DNA of 64,000 nucleotides. Origin: Adiantum capillus-veneris (taxonomy: Eukaryota > Streptophyta > Polypodiopsida > Polypodiales > Pteridaceae). Shown piece by piece: positions 1-11,362 of this stretch. The stretch is from contig CM043947.1 of NCBI GenBank assembly GCA_014529385.2, forward strand, positions 103,311,811 to 103,375,810. Direction: 5' to 3'. The stretch's first letter is position 1, and each line of letters begins with the position of its first letter. Below the pieces are notes generated by a model, which saw only the letters and a program-made list of their open reading frames with translations, was not told the DNA's origin and ran no database searches. A program made the position numbers and the translations under genes.

Positions 1-1657
1 ATTTATCAAGTACTCTCTCTCAAAGGGGAAAGGGGGACAATTGTCCCAAGGCTACCCTTGTCGCTTGATATGCCCTTGCTTGTGATTGGCTAGGCCAGGA
101 GGGGTCCAACGAGCTTCAAGCATGAGCTACAAGGGTGGTCGACCAAAGAAATCTAGGGGGTTGCTTGAGGTATACTATTCTTGATGTGGTGCTTTTCATC
201 CAAGATCTACTGTGCAAAAGGAGCTATAGCCAATTGCTAGCTTTCCATGAACCATCAACGGTACAAGAGGAGGTATTTTGTATGGGTATCAAGTGATGTA
301 GAGTGAATTCCAATAGGAGGAGAAGTTTTCTTTACCACGGTGAAGAGTGTCAGGAGGTGAGTGGTGCAAAAGGTAAAGGGAACTACCAAGGGGAGCACGC
401 AAAGAACAATTAGGAGAGCCTTTGGTTGAACCAGGCCGAGGACAACGGGGTAACTTCTTGGTCATGCAGACTTGGGTACTGCCATGGGGTTGGGAGCTGA
501 GATACCTTGCTACAAGAGGTCAAGAGCTGCATGAATATTGGGGTGACCAGGGCTAGTAGCCGGCTAGTGACAAGTTGCAAGGAGCCAGAAGGGAAGGGGA
601 TACATGTAGGAAGGCCGAGTGGATGATGTAGAGAGCATAAGGGAGAGAGTGGGATAGAGGAGGCTAGATTCAAAATGGAGGGGTGCTATACTGAGGGTCG
701 ATGATAGCTTGTTGTACAGAGAGGATGGCGCAGCAAATTGCCGAGAGTTTTGTGGTCATCGACTCTAAGAAAGAGGAAAGAGGGTTGAAGGTGAAGAAGG
801 CAAGAGCCATTGGGGTTGGTTTTGTGAAAGAAGGACGAATTAGACTGTAAGCAATTTCCAAGCTGAAGTCAAGATAGGATAGCGTGTTGATAAAGCGGCC
901 AAGCCCAAACTCAAAGGCCAAGAGGAGAAATATAGAGAAAGATAAGGGTTGTGTTATCCCAAAAAAGTCCGAGAAGTTCATAGGTTCCAAGTATTACAGG
1001 GTTAAGAGTAGGTGGTTTCCAAGTGAGATCGGCTCCGAACAATATATGGAGAGAAGTGGTTGATGGGAGAGAAAGGTGCATCATGTGGGGTGGCTAGCAG
1101 GGCTAAGAAGAAGACATGCACATCTACATAATAAAGAGGCGATGAATCCGACAAGCGTTGAAAGAGGAAGGTTACAAACATGTTTGAAGTATCATCGCTC
1201 TACACCCTTTCCTGAAATTTTTTTCCTTGATATTAATCCAATCTTGTCTCAAATTAGTGTTAGATTTATCTCTCTCTCTTTTGGGTCTAAGTGTATGTGA
1301 GTCATAGATGTGTTTATGGTTTATCTTGAGTGGGTGGGTACCCCCTATATGGTTGGGGTATATGCCTTGAGGATGAAATCTTGAGGGAGAACTTGATGTC
1401 TTCCAATGATTTGTGGGGTGTCTGAGGCTATCAGACTTCTTATATGTGAGTGTATGGTGCTATGAAGCGTCAAAGGTTGAGATAATGGATTGCATGCTTT
1501 GTAGCCGGGTATATGCAGCTAGGTTGGTTGGGTACGGGCTTGGGCAATAGTTGTTTCTAGATTTTCTTTGCTAGGGGATAGGTGTGGTGTGGAATCAATG
1601 GGCTATAGAGAAGCATTCATGTTGTGTGCTGGGTGTTTTCTCATTTCCCCCTTTCCA
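1..1657 (+). repeat. Element G 5' LTR (left end outside window)
   Basis: Matches 29820-30963 with scattered substitutions, for example the stretches around 530-1010 and 29850-30330, and around 1500-1657 and 30800-30963. It ends in TTTCCA at 1657, just before a primer-binding site. It is longer than the matching 3' LTR, which appears to have lost internal sequence near its start. The short frames in it do not keep their reading between the two LTR copies and are not genes. Confidence 0.75.
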
Positions 1658-1662
1658 TCTTG

Positions 1663-1680
1663 TGGTGTCCCCACTAAGGA
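1663..1680 (+). other. Element G primer-binding site
   Basis: TGGTGTCCCCACTAAGG begins five bases after the LTR end. The same position in element H reads TGGTGCCCCCACTGAGG and in element C TGGTGCCCCCCAGGGAGG. An initial TGG pairs with the CCA end of a tRNA. I have not assigned the tRNA. Confidence 0.6.
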
Positions 1681-1718
1681 TCCACTGATTGCTTCTTGAC
1701 AAAGTGTTTGTGAATCAA

Positions 1719-2510
1719 GATGAAGTAGGAAGTTGGTCCGGTGTTCAAAGGAGATGAAGATGCAGACGATTGGATTTCAGATTTTGAGTTATTTATGCTG
1801 GCAGTACTATGAATGTCAGGCGATGAAGAAAATCTCCAGACTCTACCATTGGTGTTGCAAGGTAAATAAAAAGCTTGATTCGATGGCCTAGAAGATGCAC
1901 AAAATCATAATTGGATTATGTTTTGCGATCAATTCCTATAAAGATTTCAAAAGGTGGTGTCGATTATCGTAGATGTAAGTGCGAATTTCAATACCTTTGT
2001 TGATAGATTTGAAGCTTGTTGGGGGGATTTGATGACTGCTACCCAAGAAACCAATGCATAATATTTTAAGCTAGAAACGTTTCTAGGTTGTCTGCATCCT
2101 TGTGTTTGAGAGAGAGTAAATTTTGAAGATCCAAGAAGCTATGAGGAAGCTGTCAGAGTTGTCAAAGCAAAGAGTCAAAAGATGAAGAAGAAGATGGAGG
2201 CAGGATTGCTACAACCCACAATCACGGCGGCCAGTGGACCTAAACCCAAACACTTGATCCTTCTTTTATTGATATGCATTTGATCAAAGCACGTGAAGGT
2301 GATGCCAGGCTAAAGGAGGTACAACAAGTGCCAGTGAGGTCTCAAAAGGTACAGAAGGGCATGTTCAGGATGCCACCCAGTTTGCTTGCTCAAAAGGAGG
2401 AGATGGTGAAAGATCCCAAAGAACAAGTGTTTATTCTAGAACCATCAACGAGAAAGGTAGCAGAGATACCAAAACTAGTGAGTCCAGAAGAAGAATCCGG
2501 AAGTTCTTAA
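1719..2510 (+). pseudogene. Element G Gag (retrotransposon capsid) remnant
   Basis: The frame starts with ATG at 1719 but meets TAG two codons later, and further stops and a frameshift follow. The recognisable order is a KGDEDADDW motif, a DFELFML helix and a WGDLMTATQ region, then ERVNFEDPRSYEEAVRV and a basic KSQKMKKKMEA tail. This is the Retrotrans_gag type of capsid domain and matches the better preserved Gag of element H (45969-46544) along its length. No CCHC zinc knuckle is seen. The capsid would package element RNA in cytoplasmic particles. This copy cannot make a full protein. Confidence 0.75.
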
Positions 2511-2996
2511 AGCTCCAAAATGTTTTAGATACAGATAGCATGCGGCAGACATACTTCTAGGTATGAAACTTATGATGTCTTATAGGTGGATGAAGTTCTG
2601 GAAGGTTTATACAAGATGCGTGCCAACAATTTAAGGTCAGGGAGAATCATAGTGCCAGAGCAGAGGTACCTTGTGTGAATGAGTCAGCTGAGAAACCTTT
2701 TCTTGTGTCTTGTGATGGTTAATCCCTACTAGAAGAAGAGGTATGGTTTGATTGTGCATACAACTTGGTTGAAGAGCAGCTTTTTGAGGATGACTTGCAG
2801 GAGCTAGAAATAGAAGCAGAGGTATCTCAAAGTGATTTGTCTATGCAGAGGGTGGGGAAACTTGCCTTGGTGAGCATATAGAGGTGCACTATGTAATTCT
2901 AGAGTTGGTGTGTGGTCGTGGAGTGGTAGCTCCGATACTTGACTTTGTGAAGATTGATAAAAGTGTAGCCTATGAGAGCATGGCTAGGTGATGAGG
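2511..2996 (+). pseudogene. Element G post-gag region, degenerate
   Basis: Matches 46750-47270 of element H, including the stretch encoding a WFDC motif in H and the glutamate-rich region after it. In G the frame is broken by several stops, so only descent from the same coding region can be claimed. The sequence continues on the far side of element A at 28875. Confidence 0.55.
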
Positions 2997-4582
2997 TGTA
3001 ACATTTAATGGCCTAGTAACTTGTGTGTAGTGGAAAATAACATAAACATAGTGAGCATTTCATTAGAATAGATTCCTAATGAGCATAGCAAGAGTGCTTG
3101 GATGGAGAGAGAAACAAAAAGCATAACACCTAGTTACATAGGCATGAACAATACTTCAAAAGAGAGAGAAATTAAGCTATTGATAATAGTTGAGGACCGT
3201 AACTACATGGAGCCAGTCCCCCCTACAAAAGGCTTTGTATTATAGGTTTCCCCCATACAAGGAGACATTTTACAATACAATACTTTGTGGTCCTTCAATA
3301 AATTGCTGGTGCAATGAAGATGGAAGCTTCAAGCACCTAACTCGCACTTATAACACATAACATCAATTCCCTCATGGTCTCAAACCCAAGACCTCACACA
3401 CCTTCTAAGATGGTGAGAGCTAGCGGGGTATGAGAGTAGATTGACAGGAAGAAGGAGTATTCTTATGAGAAAGAAGTATATCTCCTCACATAATCACTCA
3501 TAACAGCTTAGCATAGCTTAGTAATTAACATGGTAGAGGAGATGAGCATGCATTGGAGCTTGGCTCTTGGTTGGATCTGCATCACAAAGCCAAGAGTTGT
3601 TGGCGTAGGCCTCCCTTATCACAAGTTTGGAGTAGAAGATGAGCTTTCCATTAAAGCTTGAGAAGTAGAGAGAGTCTTCTTTGCTTCACACGTGAGATTG
3701 TGTGAGTGTGTGTGTGATAATGCCTTGCCAAAATCAGCCCCCTCTCTCTCTTGGTTGACCCCTCATGATTTTTACTCATGCTGGCATCCCATTAGACCCT
3801 GCAAAGCTTAGCCAATGATAATTAATAAGCATAAGTTATAGCCTTGTGACATGTGTCCCATTTTACCCTTTTGTGAGAGCTCTAGGTAATTAATTAATGC
3901 AATTAAACTCTCATTGGACCCCTTAGTCTTCTGGCCAATAGGAATCAGGCAAGCCATTGGGCTGCTGAATGCTAATTGGACCCCTTGGGAGACTGTCCAA
4001 TAGTCTTCTAGAGAGCTTGATTTCTTCTCTTATCAAGTGTTTTAAAATGAATTTAACTAAATGTACTCTAGCCTAATTCTCATTGGTCCACCTCTATGGC
4101 CATCCAATAGGATTTGAATGCACTTTGGGGGCAACTGGGCTAGGGAGCTAACATGTGTCCCCTATTCCCTTTGTGTGAAGGGAGTCTACTAGAGTGTGTA
4201 TGTGTTTCTATCTCTTCCCCTACAATTTGGGCTCGCCCCCTCCTATCTAGGGATATGTGAAGATTTTAGGGTCTTCACATAAGCATCCAATTTGCCCTAG
4301 GTTTTGACCATTGGACCTAACCTTTGAATTTTGGAGCCTTAGCATTCTGGAAGTCTTAATGGGCTGAACCTTAGGGTCTTTGAAGCTCATTATTGTACAT
4401 TTATCTTTTGCAGATGGCCCCCCCTTTGGTTCCCTGTTTTCCCTCCTTTGGACACCTACTGTGACCGGTCTGCCAGCTTAACCAATATTCTAGCTTTTTC
4501 TCCCCTGGTACTTTCCCATATTAAATGATCAGTTTAACATGATAAAATCATTTAGGAGAATTAGATATTAGTTATTATGAAA
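2997..4582 (-). repeat. Element A left LTR (3' LTR in element orientation)
   Basis: Aligned with 27293-28869 from TGTAACATTTAATGG to ATTATGA. Its last two bases are AA where the right copy has CA, so the terminal dinucleotide is mutated here. Between 3812 and 4486 I count eleven CCAAT or ATTGG pentamers, most of them kept in the right LTR (see findings). Confidence 0.88.
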
Positions 4583-4596
4583 TTACCTCTCTCTTG
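4583..4596 (-). other. Element A polypurine tract
   Basis: Read on the minus strand, the bases next to the left LTR are AAGAGAGAGGTAA, a purine run in the position used to prime plus-strand DNA synthesis. It fixes the orientation of the element together with the primer site at 27280-27291. Confidence 0.65.
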
Positions 4597-4939
4597 AAAT
4601 CATAGTCATCCTTGACTATGGGATAGAGAAGATAAAGCCTATTCATTAGTCCTTTTTCTAGTGGGTAGAGGATCCCTATCTTACCCTACGACATCGTTCC
4701 AGAATGGATGACTAATCCATTTGGCGCTTGAGAGCCTAAGGTGTCACAAACATGTCTACGCATTCGTCCTGTCAATCTTCCATAGTAGAATGACAAGCTC
4801 TAATTCGTGTTTGGAAGATGTCCTCTCCGTAAACTTGCTTCTAAGCATGCATACTTCTTAACATTTGTGCACAATAAAGAAAAAGAGAGTCTTATAAGAC
4901 AAAAAAATTGTTTATGTTAAACATTTGTACATCTGCTTA

Positions 4940-5290
4940 CTCTAGGGAAGCATTGTAAGCATTGACAAGGTTTAGGTTGTCCTTTAATTGTATGCCTTGC
5001 ATTTATCTAGCATCTTCAAAAGGATAGTTCTTAAACTTAATAAGATACTGTCGGATAATCTTACTATCTCTCAATACCTTGTCTTCATGTCAGAGAATGG
5101 ACACGGGTTGCAGCACCTCTTCTTGGTCCTCGATCTTCGGTGGGTCTTCAATAGTCGGTTCTTGAGGTGGCTCTCCTTTGTAAGGCTTTAGTAGGCTCAC
5201 ATGAAAAGCATTGTGTATAAGCCAATGACTGGGAAAATTGAGTTGATAGGCCATTTCATTGATTGGTCTAAGAATTTGGAAGGGACCACA
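4940..5290 (-). pseudogene. Element A Pol C-terminus with chromodomain
   Basis: Reading the minus strand on from the integrase gives a proline- and glutamate-rich linker (GEPPQEPTIEDPP), then VLQPVSIL, a stop, and HEDKVLRDSKIIRQYLIKF followed by KNYPFEDAR. The YLIKFKNYPFEDAR block is the characteristic end of an integrase chromodomain (usually YLVKWKGYP followed by a TW pair). In chromoviruses this module guides integration to histone-marked chromatin. Here the tryptophan position is a stop and at least two stops interrupt the frame. Confidence 0.65.
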
Positions 5291-6174
5291 TTATCTTTTT
5301 GCTAACTTAGCATAGTACTTTTGGTGTCCCGTAGGATTCTTACCAGTCGTGTGCCTTAATCGAGCCTTGGGAAATTTAAGCAAGACCCAATCATTTTCTT
5401 TGAAGGCTTGGGCTCTTCTGTGCTTATCAGCAACATCCTTTTGCCTCTGCTGTGAGATAGAGATAGCATCCTTAATCTTTTGGAAATATTCTTGTAAGTC
5501 TTGGCTATACTCATGTGCAACAAAGATCTTCGTGTGTACCTTAAGTAGCAATGGAATTTTTTGTCTTCCCTCAATTATTTGGAAAGGTGCTTTTCCCATG
5601 GAGGTATGTACAGTATTATTGAAGGCATACTCCACCAAAGATAAGTACTTCTCCCATTGAGATCGTTGATCTACTTCTGTTACGTAGGCTTTTAGTAGAT
5701 CAAGAATTGCTAGGTTAGCTATTTCACTTTGGCCAACCATCGGTTTGCAGATGATAGGCCAAAGAGAAGTTTAGCCTTGTCCCTAAATTCTCAAAGAGAC
5801 CTTTCCAAAAATTATTGGTCATTTATAGGTTCTCTCTCCGACACTATGGACATCGGCAAGCCATGGCACTTGAAGATTTGTGATATGAAGAGGGTTGCCA
5901 TTTGATGGGCTTTGATAGTCTCTTTGACATGTATAAAATGAGCTTCTTCGCTGAACTTGTCTACTATCGTCCATATTCCTGTAATCCCAGGGATAGACCT
6001 AGGCAATCCAAAGATAAAATCCATGGATATGCTCTCCCATGGTGAATTAGGGATTGGAAAATATTGAAGCAATCCACGTTGCTTACCTCTATGAAACTTC
6101 GCCTTTTGGCATACCACACATTTAGAATCATACTCCTGTATGTTTGCTTTCATGGAAGGCCAATAGAAATATGT
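5291..6174 (-). pseudogene. Element A integrase
   Basis: Two frames (6153-5812 and 5740-5291) carry a Ty3/gypsy integrase. The HHCC zinc finger spans the boundary with the preceding frame: HAPSYAGHRG at the end of that one and CVVCQKAKFH in this one. The catalytic core shows SMDFIFGLP, containing the first Asp. The second block reads IVSEREP where IVSDRDP is usual, so the second catalytic Asp is replaced by Glu. A GQSEIAN block near the start of 5740-5291 holds the Glu region. About 70 bp between the two frames is out of frame. Function would be insertion of element DNA; this copy is inactive. Confidence 0.8.
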
Positions 6175-7023
6175 TTATATCCCTTTTAGGGTAGACCGAA
6201 TCCCTCTATGCCCCGCATAAGACGGAGCATGAGATCCATACACTACTTTCTCACGTAGTGAGTTAGTAACACATAGTCTATTACCATAGAGACGATAACC
6301 ATCTTGTAAGGTAAATGGTTCTTCCTTTTTCCCTAGTGAAAGGGATGAAATCACATCTCTAAAATTGGAATCAATACCGTATTCATCTATCATACAAGAT
6401 AGATCATTGTGAGTTGCTATGGAAACCGCATTCACTCTCGGCCGTCTTGAGAGTTCATCAGTTACTTGATTATTCTTGCCAACAATGTGAGCAATATGAA
6501 AATGAAATTGCAAAAGGAAAATTTCCCACCTCATTTGTTTGTTGGAGAGCTTGGCCTGCATCATGAAGTACTTAAGGCTTTGGTGATCCGTCCGTAGAAT
6601 GAAAGGAGTCCCCAATAAATAGTGATTCCATGAGTCTAAGGCATGTAGAATTGTGAGGAGTTCCTTTTCATATATGCCTAGAGCTTTCTCAACAGGGTCA
6701 AGCCTTCGACTTTCATAGGCTATGGTATACCCTTCTTGGAGCAAAACAGGTCCACAGCAATCACCACAAGCGTCACATTGGACCTCAAATGGCTTTGAGA
6801 TATCCGACAGTGTAAGCATAGTCTGAGAGATAAGATTTTCTTTAAGCTTTTCAAAAGCATTGTTCTCCTTGGTAGACCATGTATACCTAACGTTTTTCTT
6901 TGTCAGTTCATGTAATGGTCCCGCAATTTGTGAGAAATTTTCTATGAAGCATCTATAGTATGCACACATACCTATAAATCTTCTTAGTTCATGTAGATTC
7001 CTTGGATTAGGCCATCCTTTCAT
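6175..7023 (-). pseudogene. Element A RT thumb, RNase H and integrase zinc-finger start
   Basis: A 282-codon open stretch without its own true start. It begins in the RT connection (ELRRFIGMCAYYRCFI), goes through a KLKENL linker, then RNase H with QCDACGDCCG (first Asp), YEKELL (Glu) and LRTDHQSLKY (second Asp), and ends with SRRPRVN and HAPSYAGHRG, the His pair of the integrase zinc finger. All the catalytic residues mentioned are present. The protein would degrade RNA in RNA:DNA hybrids during reverse transcription. It is part of a polyprotein whose upstream RT (7024-7556) is broken by stops. Confidence 0.85.
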
Positions 7024-7556
7024 TACCTCTATTTTTTATGTACCCATTTAGATGCCATCTTGATAGATAATGTGACCTAAACACTGCATCTCTTGTAAGA
7101 AAAACTCACTTTTCTTTCGATTAATATAAAGTTTATTCTCTCTAAGACTTGAGATATTACCTGGAGGTGTTGTTTATGTTTGTCTAATGAATTATATTAG
7201 ATGATGATATCATCCAAAGAACACTCCAGTAAAGGTTCCGTGAGGCGTGAATAGCTTCTCCATCAAGCGGTTGAATGTGGCTGGTGCATTAGTCAAGCCA
7301 AAAGGCATGATAATGTATTCATAAAGAACAAACGTAGTGCGAAATGCGATCTTTACAATGTCTTGATCAACTATCCTTATTTGATGGTAGCCAACTTTAA
7401 GGTCAATTCTATTGAAGTAGGTCGACCCTTGTAGCTTATCAATTAGGTCTTCTACTCATGGAACGAGAAACTTATTCTTGATAGTGATCCTATTTAATTC
7501 TCTATAGTCGACACACATATGGTATGTGCCGTCTTTCTTTTGCACTAAAAGCACAG
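7024..7556 (-). pseudogene. Element A reverse transcriptase palm, interrupted by element B
   Basis: Minus-strand translation gives [20 protein letters not shown] next to position 7556, then a KVGYHQIR-type block and MPFGLTNAPATFNRLM, and finally SLDDIII in place of the usual FLDDILIYS catalytic box. Stops are scattered through it. The residues expected before LLVQKKDG (SSPFSSP) are found on the far side of element B, immediately right of 24629, which shows where B landed. Confidence 0.8.
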
Positions 7557-8373
7557 TGTCGTGCTGTGACACGTACATAGTGGGAACGCATGCTACAAGA
7601 TCTATCTTCTAATTTTTTAGATACATAATTATATTTCCTATAATGTACATATGCATATTTAAGTATAATAATAAGCCTTCTATCTCATCCTATTATTTTT
7701 CTGAAGGGTAACCTATTCTTACTCAGAAAATACTATGGAAAAAGCGTCAATAGCTCCGCCTCTTTAACTTGGGGCAAAAGCATTGATTCTTTATTTCTAC
7801 TATCTCATTATCATCTCACACCCTAGCTAGATCCTATATCTAGGGTATACTCCAATATATATATATTCTATGTATTTTTCATATTTTTCTTATATTTCTT
7901 TTTAAATAGCTACTGGGAGGGAATCAAATCCTAGTGGGACACTATGTGGCATGATTTCAAAGATACACTTATTTTAATGCATTATTGTAAGCATGATTAC
8001 AAAACTTTGTCAAGGAGCAATGTCATGCTTTCATATGGCATGAGGTGTCCTTTGGAATCAAATGAAAGTCCAGGCTAAGGGGACCACAGGAAGACTTTTG
8101 CTGCCAGAAATGGACCCTATTTTGATGATTTTTTTACACAAGGTTCCAATCCGAATTGAAAAATACATATAAAAATGAAGTCGTAGCTAATGAGCTGAAG
8201 TTTTTGCCCATATTTTTATTTTTTTATTTGGAGCCACGGTTTAGGAGATATGAACAAAATACTGGACCCTAGTCTGCCCACATCATGCAAGGACAACTCA
8301 TTTTCAACTTTTCCAGTTTCTGTTCACACTGGCTCTTCTCTTCTTGTGTAAACCCTTGGGGGTTGTCTTCACC

Positions 8374-8380
8374 TATAAAA
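8374..8380 (+). promoter_or_regulatory. TATA box of element B 5' LTR
   Basis: TATAAAA in the context CACCTATAAAAGGGGACC, kept unchanged in the 3' LTR at 23380-23386. It is the best core promoter candidate in the LTR. The start of transcription about 30 bp downstream is inferred. Confidence 0.55.
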
Positions 8381-8714
8381 GGGGACCTCTTCTTCCTTGA
8401 AAACAACTCAAGCATTCAAGCAATTGATGAGATGAATTCATGAGGGAGTGAGTAGTAATGACAAATTGTACTTAGCCCCATTAACATAAGCCTAAGCCTA
8501 CACTTTCTCCTAGAGGAAGACTAGCCATTCTTGCATGCTATCCTTGGAAGATCAACTCTAATCAAACAAGGTCCTGGACTTGGCGTATCAATCAAAGTTG
8601 AATCCCCTCTTCTTCTCTCTCCATCAATAATGGTGCCGAAGGGTTTGTCAAGTAAGATGTGTTCTACATTGATGTTTTCTTGATTTCTTGTTGTTTTCTT
8701 TTTCATCTCTAGTC

Positions 8715-8752
<38 letters not shown>

Positions 8753-8963
8753 AATCTCATCTCCTTAACCAAACCTATCTCTCTCACACTTAGTAATTCA
8801 TCCTCTCTACACATTTTAGGTCCTCCTTGCTATAGGTACATCTCTCCCCGCAGTATCCTTATTGCCTACGGGCAAGAATAGGGCTTGGGAGGGAAACTCT
8901 CTTCTCTTCTCTTCCCTTCTCTTCTCTCATATCTTCATTTTGCACATACTAGAGTTATCCTAA

Positions 8964-9182
8964 ATGAATAATCCACATGATGATAATTTCTATCGCTTTC
9001 ACTCTGTACGATCTATTAGAATTAACGTATGGATTAGCCGTAAAATACACTTTCAACAATGTATAGTGTTTCTCTTTGGCCCAGAAAGGCTCAATGAAAT
9101 ACTTCTATCACCAGATCCCATTATACTACCTCTCATAGACTATAACTTTTCTTTTGACGTAAGCGTAGTTATCTTGCTATGA
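8964..9182 (+). CDS. Leader small ORF 1 of element B (72 aa), 5' LTR copy
   Basis: An ATG-started 72-residue ORF in the transcribed part of the LTR. I do not recognise the family. Its second half (LFGPERLNEIL, SPDPIILP, SFDVSVVILL) matches the 71-residue ORF of element C at 16584-16799 at about 22 of 37 positions, and more weakly the next ORF downstream. The identical position upstream of gag in two unrelated element backbones, and intact reading in both LTR copies, argue that it is or was translated. There is no obvious signal peptide, zinc motif or catalytic signature. The C-terminus is hydrophobic and ends directly after the conserved block. The stop codon overlaps the start of the next ORF (ATGA). 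Confidence 0.5.
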   Translation: MNNPHDDNFYRFHSVRSIRINVWISRKIHFQQCIVFLFGPERLNEILLSPDPIILPLIDYNFSFDVSVVILL

Positions 9183-9392
9183 ACCAAGAGGAAATTGTAC
9201 ACACAATTAATCCCAATCACTAGACAAAATATATATATTATGGTAAGCACAAAACTACAATTCCAAAGAACAATCCGTAGCCTCTTTGGTTAGCCAAGAT
9301 TGAATGCCATTAACTCATCTATTAACCCTTTCATACTCCCCATGATACAATATGACCATAGCCTTGATGTTTTCATCTTTGTGTTGTTTTGA
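9179..9392 (+). pseudogene. Leader small ORF 2 of element B, 5' LTR copy, broken
   Basis: The counterpart of the intact 70-codon ORF at 24215-24427. Here a length change near 9190 shifts the frame and TTTGGTTAGCC puts a stop where the other LTR has TTTGGTCAGCC. The remaining sequence is nearly identical. It shows which copy has decayed since insertion of B. Confidence 0.5.
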
Positions 9393-9600
9393 CATTCTCT
9401 TTTGTGTTCTTTCTTTTTGTGTGTGAGTGTAAGAGAGAAAGAGTGGGGCTTCTTTGATTGCACTTCTTTCCAAACCCTAGTCTTCATGGCATCTATGGTT
9501 TAACTCCTTCATATATTTTTTGTTTGAGATCTCTCACAAACTCTCACAGCCATAAGCCCGGTGCTTTCCTAGCAAGACCGCAAATTTCTCGACATATTTT

Positions 9601-9618
9601 TGGTGAACCCGACGTGAA
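9601..9618 (+). other. Element B primer-binding site
   Basis: TGGTGAACCCGACGTGAAT starts six bases after the LTR end CGACA. The leading TGG fits a tRNA CCA terminus. The priming tRNA is not assigned; it is not initiator Met, unlike elements A, D and F. Confidence 0.6.
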
Positions 9619-9647
9619 TCTGCTAGGGTGAGAGTTTGTGGGTAACC

Positions 9648-11362
9648 ATGGGTGATCATGTTGAGCAACAGGGTATGAATTTTGACCCAACAACAATGAA
9701 AATGTTTCAAGCATTTGCAATGTTCATGCAACAACAATAACCACTGAAAGAAGGGAGATTTCAGCAACGGAGGCCATACAAGCAGTCGTCAATAGAATGG
9801 ATCAGTTCAATGGAAAAGATGTAACCAAGTACTTATGCGAGTATGTGAAGGAGATGGAGTTGCATCGCGTGTCAGAAGGTGAGATGATTCAAAGCTTTGA
9901 GCTAGTTGCTGCTCCAGAAATTAGAGAACATGTAAGGGGAATTAAAGATGGGCATGGGAGAAATTGGAAAGAACTCAAAGTAGCTTTAAAGGAGCAATAT
10001 TTCATGGAGGACTCTGAGAGAGTGAACCAAAGGACATTCTTACAATGGGTAGTCAAGCCAAAGCAAGGACTATCAATAACAGAGTTACTTAGGGAATTTG
10101 AGCGGCGCTATGCACAACTCACAAAGACAGAAAGGGCCACACTAGATGCAGAGAAGACAGATCTTTTCTTACAATCTGCAGGTAAAGAGTTTCAAGAAAA
10201 TTTGGAGCTTCTTCTTGAAGATAAAGATGTTGAGCAAGGACTAAAGACCGCCTGGAATGAGGTTGAAGGTGCTGTCTTACTGCTTGCCAAACGACAAAGA
10301 AGAAGGGACAAGATGATAGTAAACACTACAAGTCCTTCCACCTCAACTTCTGACAAAATGGTAAAGCCTACTTTTATCGCTCCTAAGTTTGATGAGTCCA
10401 TGCTAGATGAGCTTGTGAAGGGAATGCGTGACTTGAAGGTGAAGCTTGCAAAGCTTGAAGAAAAAGGCCAACCATCAGGGCCACTTCCTATGCAAAGACA
10501 ACAGCCCAAAGAAGGGTTTGTTAATAGATGTATCTGGTGTCATAGTACAGACCATGTAAGAAGGGATTGTGATGATTTTAGTGATGCTTTGTCAAAAGAT
10601 GTTGTCTTTTTTAAGGATGGTAAAATCCACTTAAGAGAGACAGGTCTACCCTTGAGAACTAACTTTGGGAAGGGGGGAATGCAAACCTTATTTGAAGATA
10701 TGGCAACTAACCGTGTCAGCTCTTCAGTTGAGGCATCTACTTATGGAGTAAAAATTGAGCATCTTAGTGATGAAGAGGTGAATGACCATCATGGTCAAAT
10801 TTGGCCAAATGTCATGCAATTAGCTAAAAAGGGAAAGCTTACAAAAGAGATTCTACATGAAGCAGGTGATTGCATAAGTTTAGAAACAGGATGGAATGAT
10901 CCAGTGGACTCATTGTCAGTGCATGCCTACATTACAAAATGCCAACAAAATGAGGCGATTGTAGAAGAGAAGCGCAGACGTGAGAATGCTGATGAAGGAC
11001 CATCCAAAAGAGATTCTAAAAGTGGGGGAATAAGCGACTCAATACCTTCTCAAACACCCTCAACACAAGGAGTGTCTCCACCTGAAGTACTCATGGAGGA
11101 GTCTACAACAGGAAAGAAGAAAGAGCCAACAAAAGGTAAGACAAAAGGCCTAACTTATAAACTACAATCTGATATTGAGGTTGCTACAGATTTAAAGAAA
11201 GTCTTGGAGAAAAGGATCTTGAATGACAAGATTGAGTTTACTCTGGGTGAAGTTCTAAGCATTGCAAAGCGTGAATTCCATGAGGAGGTCATTGACATCA
11301 TCAAGAGGAAGAGACAAACCCTTGCTGAAGTTTCTCATCCACAGGTTGAAGGGGAAACCTAG
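9648..11362 (+). pseudogene. Element B Gag with CCHC zinc knuckle
   Basis: An ATG at 9648 opens a glutamine- and methionine-rich N-terminus (MGDHVEQQG) that stops with TAA at 9738. A different frame then runs from ATG 9797 for 521 codons. That frame has a capsid-like helical region (residues 1-170: FERRYAQL, DLFLQSAG), a basic linker, and a zinc knuckle with Cys245, Cys248, His253 and Cys258 (CIWCHSTDHVRRDC). A long charged tail follows, rich in Lys and Glu (residues 380-521). Gag forms the particle and the knuckle binds RNA. The long tail after the knuckle is unusual for a plant Gag and leads on to protease. Confidence 0.8.

Larger units (their letters stand above)
1..2996 (+). mobile_element. 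Element G, 5' part: gag-only LTR retrotransposon split by element A
   Basis: The left part of an LTR retrotransposon: end of the 5' LTR, primer site, degenerate gag and downstream sequence. It stops at 2996, where the LTR of element A begins, and resumes at 28870. The five bases TGAGG occur on both sides of A (2992-2996 and 28870-28874), the target duplication of that insertion. The gag region and LTR ends resemble element H at 43955-50010, so G and H are one family. No protease, RT or integrase is visible in either half, so G was probably non-autonomous. Confidence 0.8.
7557..9594 (+). repeat. Element B 5' LTR
   Basis: Matches 22528-24629 nearly throughout. The largest length differences are in the TA microsatellites around 7855 and 8718-8750, which are longer in the 3' copy. 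A TATA box at 8374-8380 suggests transcription starts near 8400, so about the last 1.2 kb would be transcribed leader and carries two short conserved ORFs (8964-9392). Confidence 0.9.
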
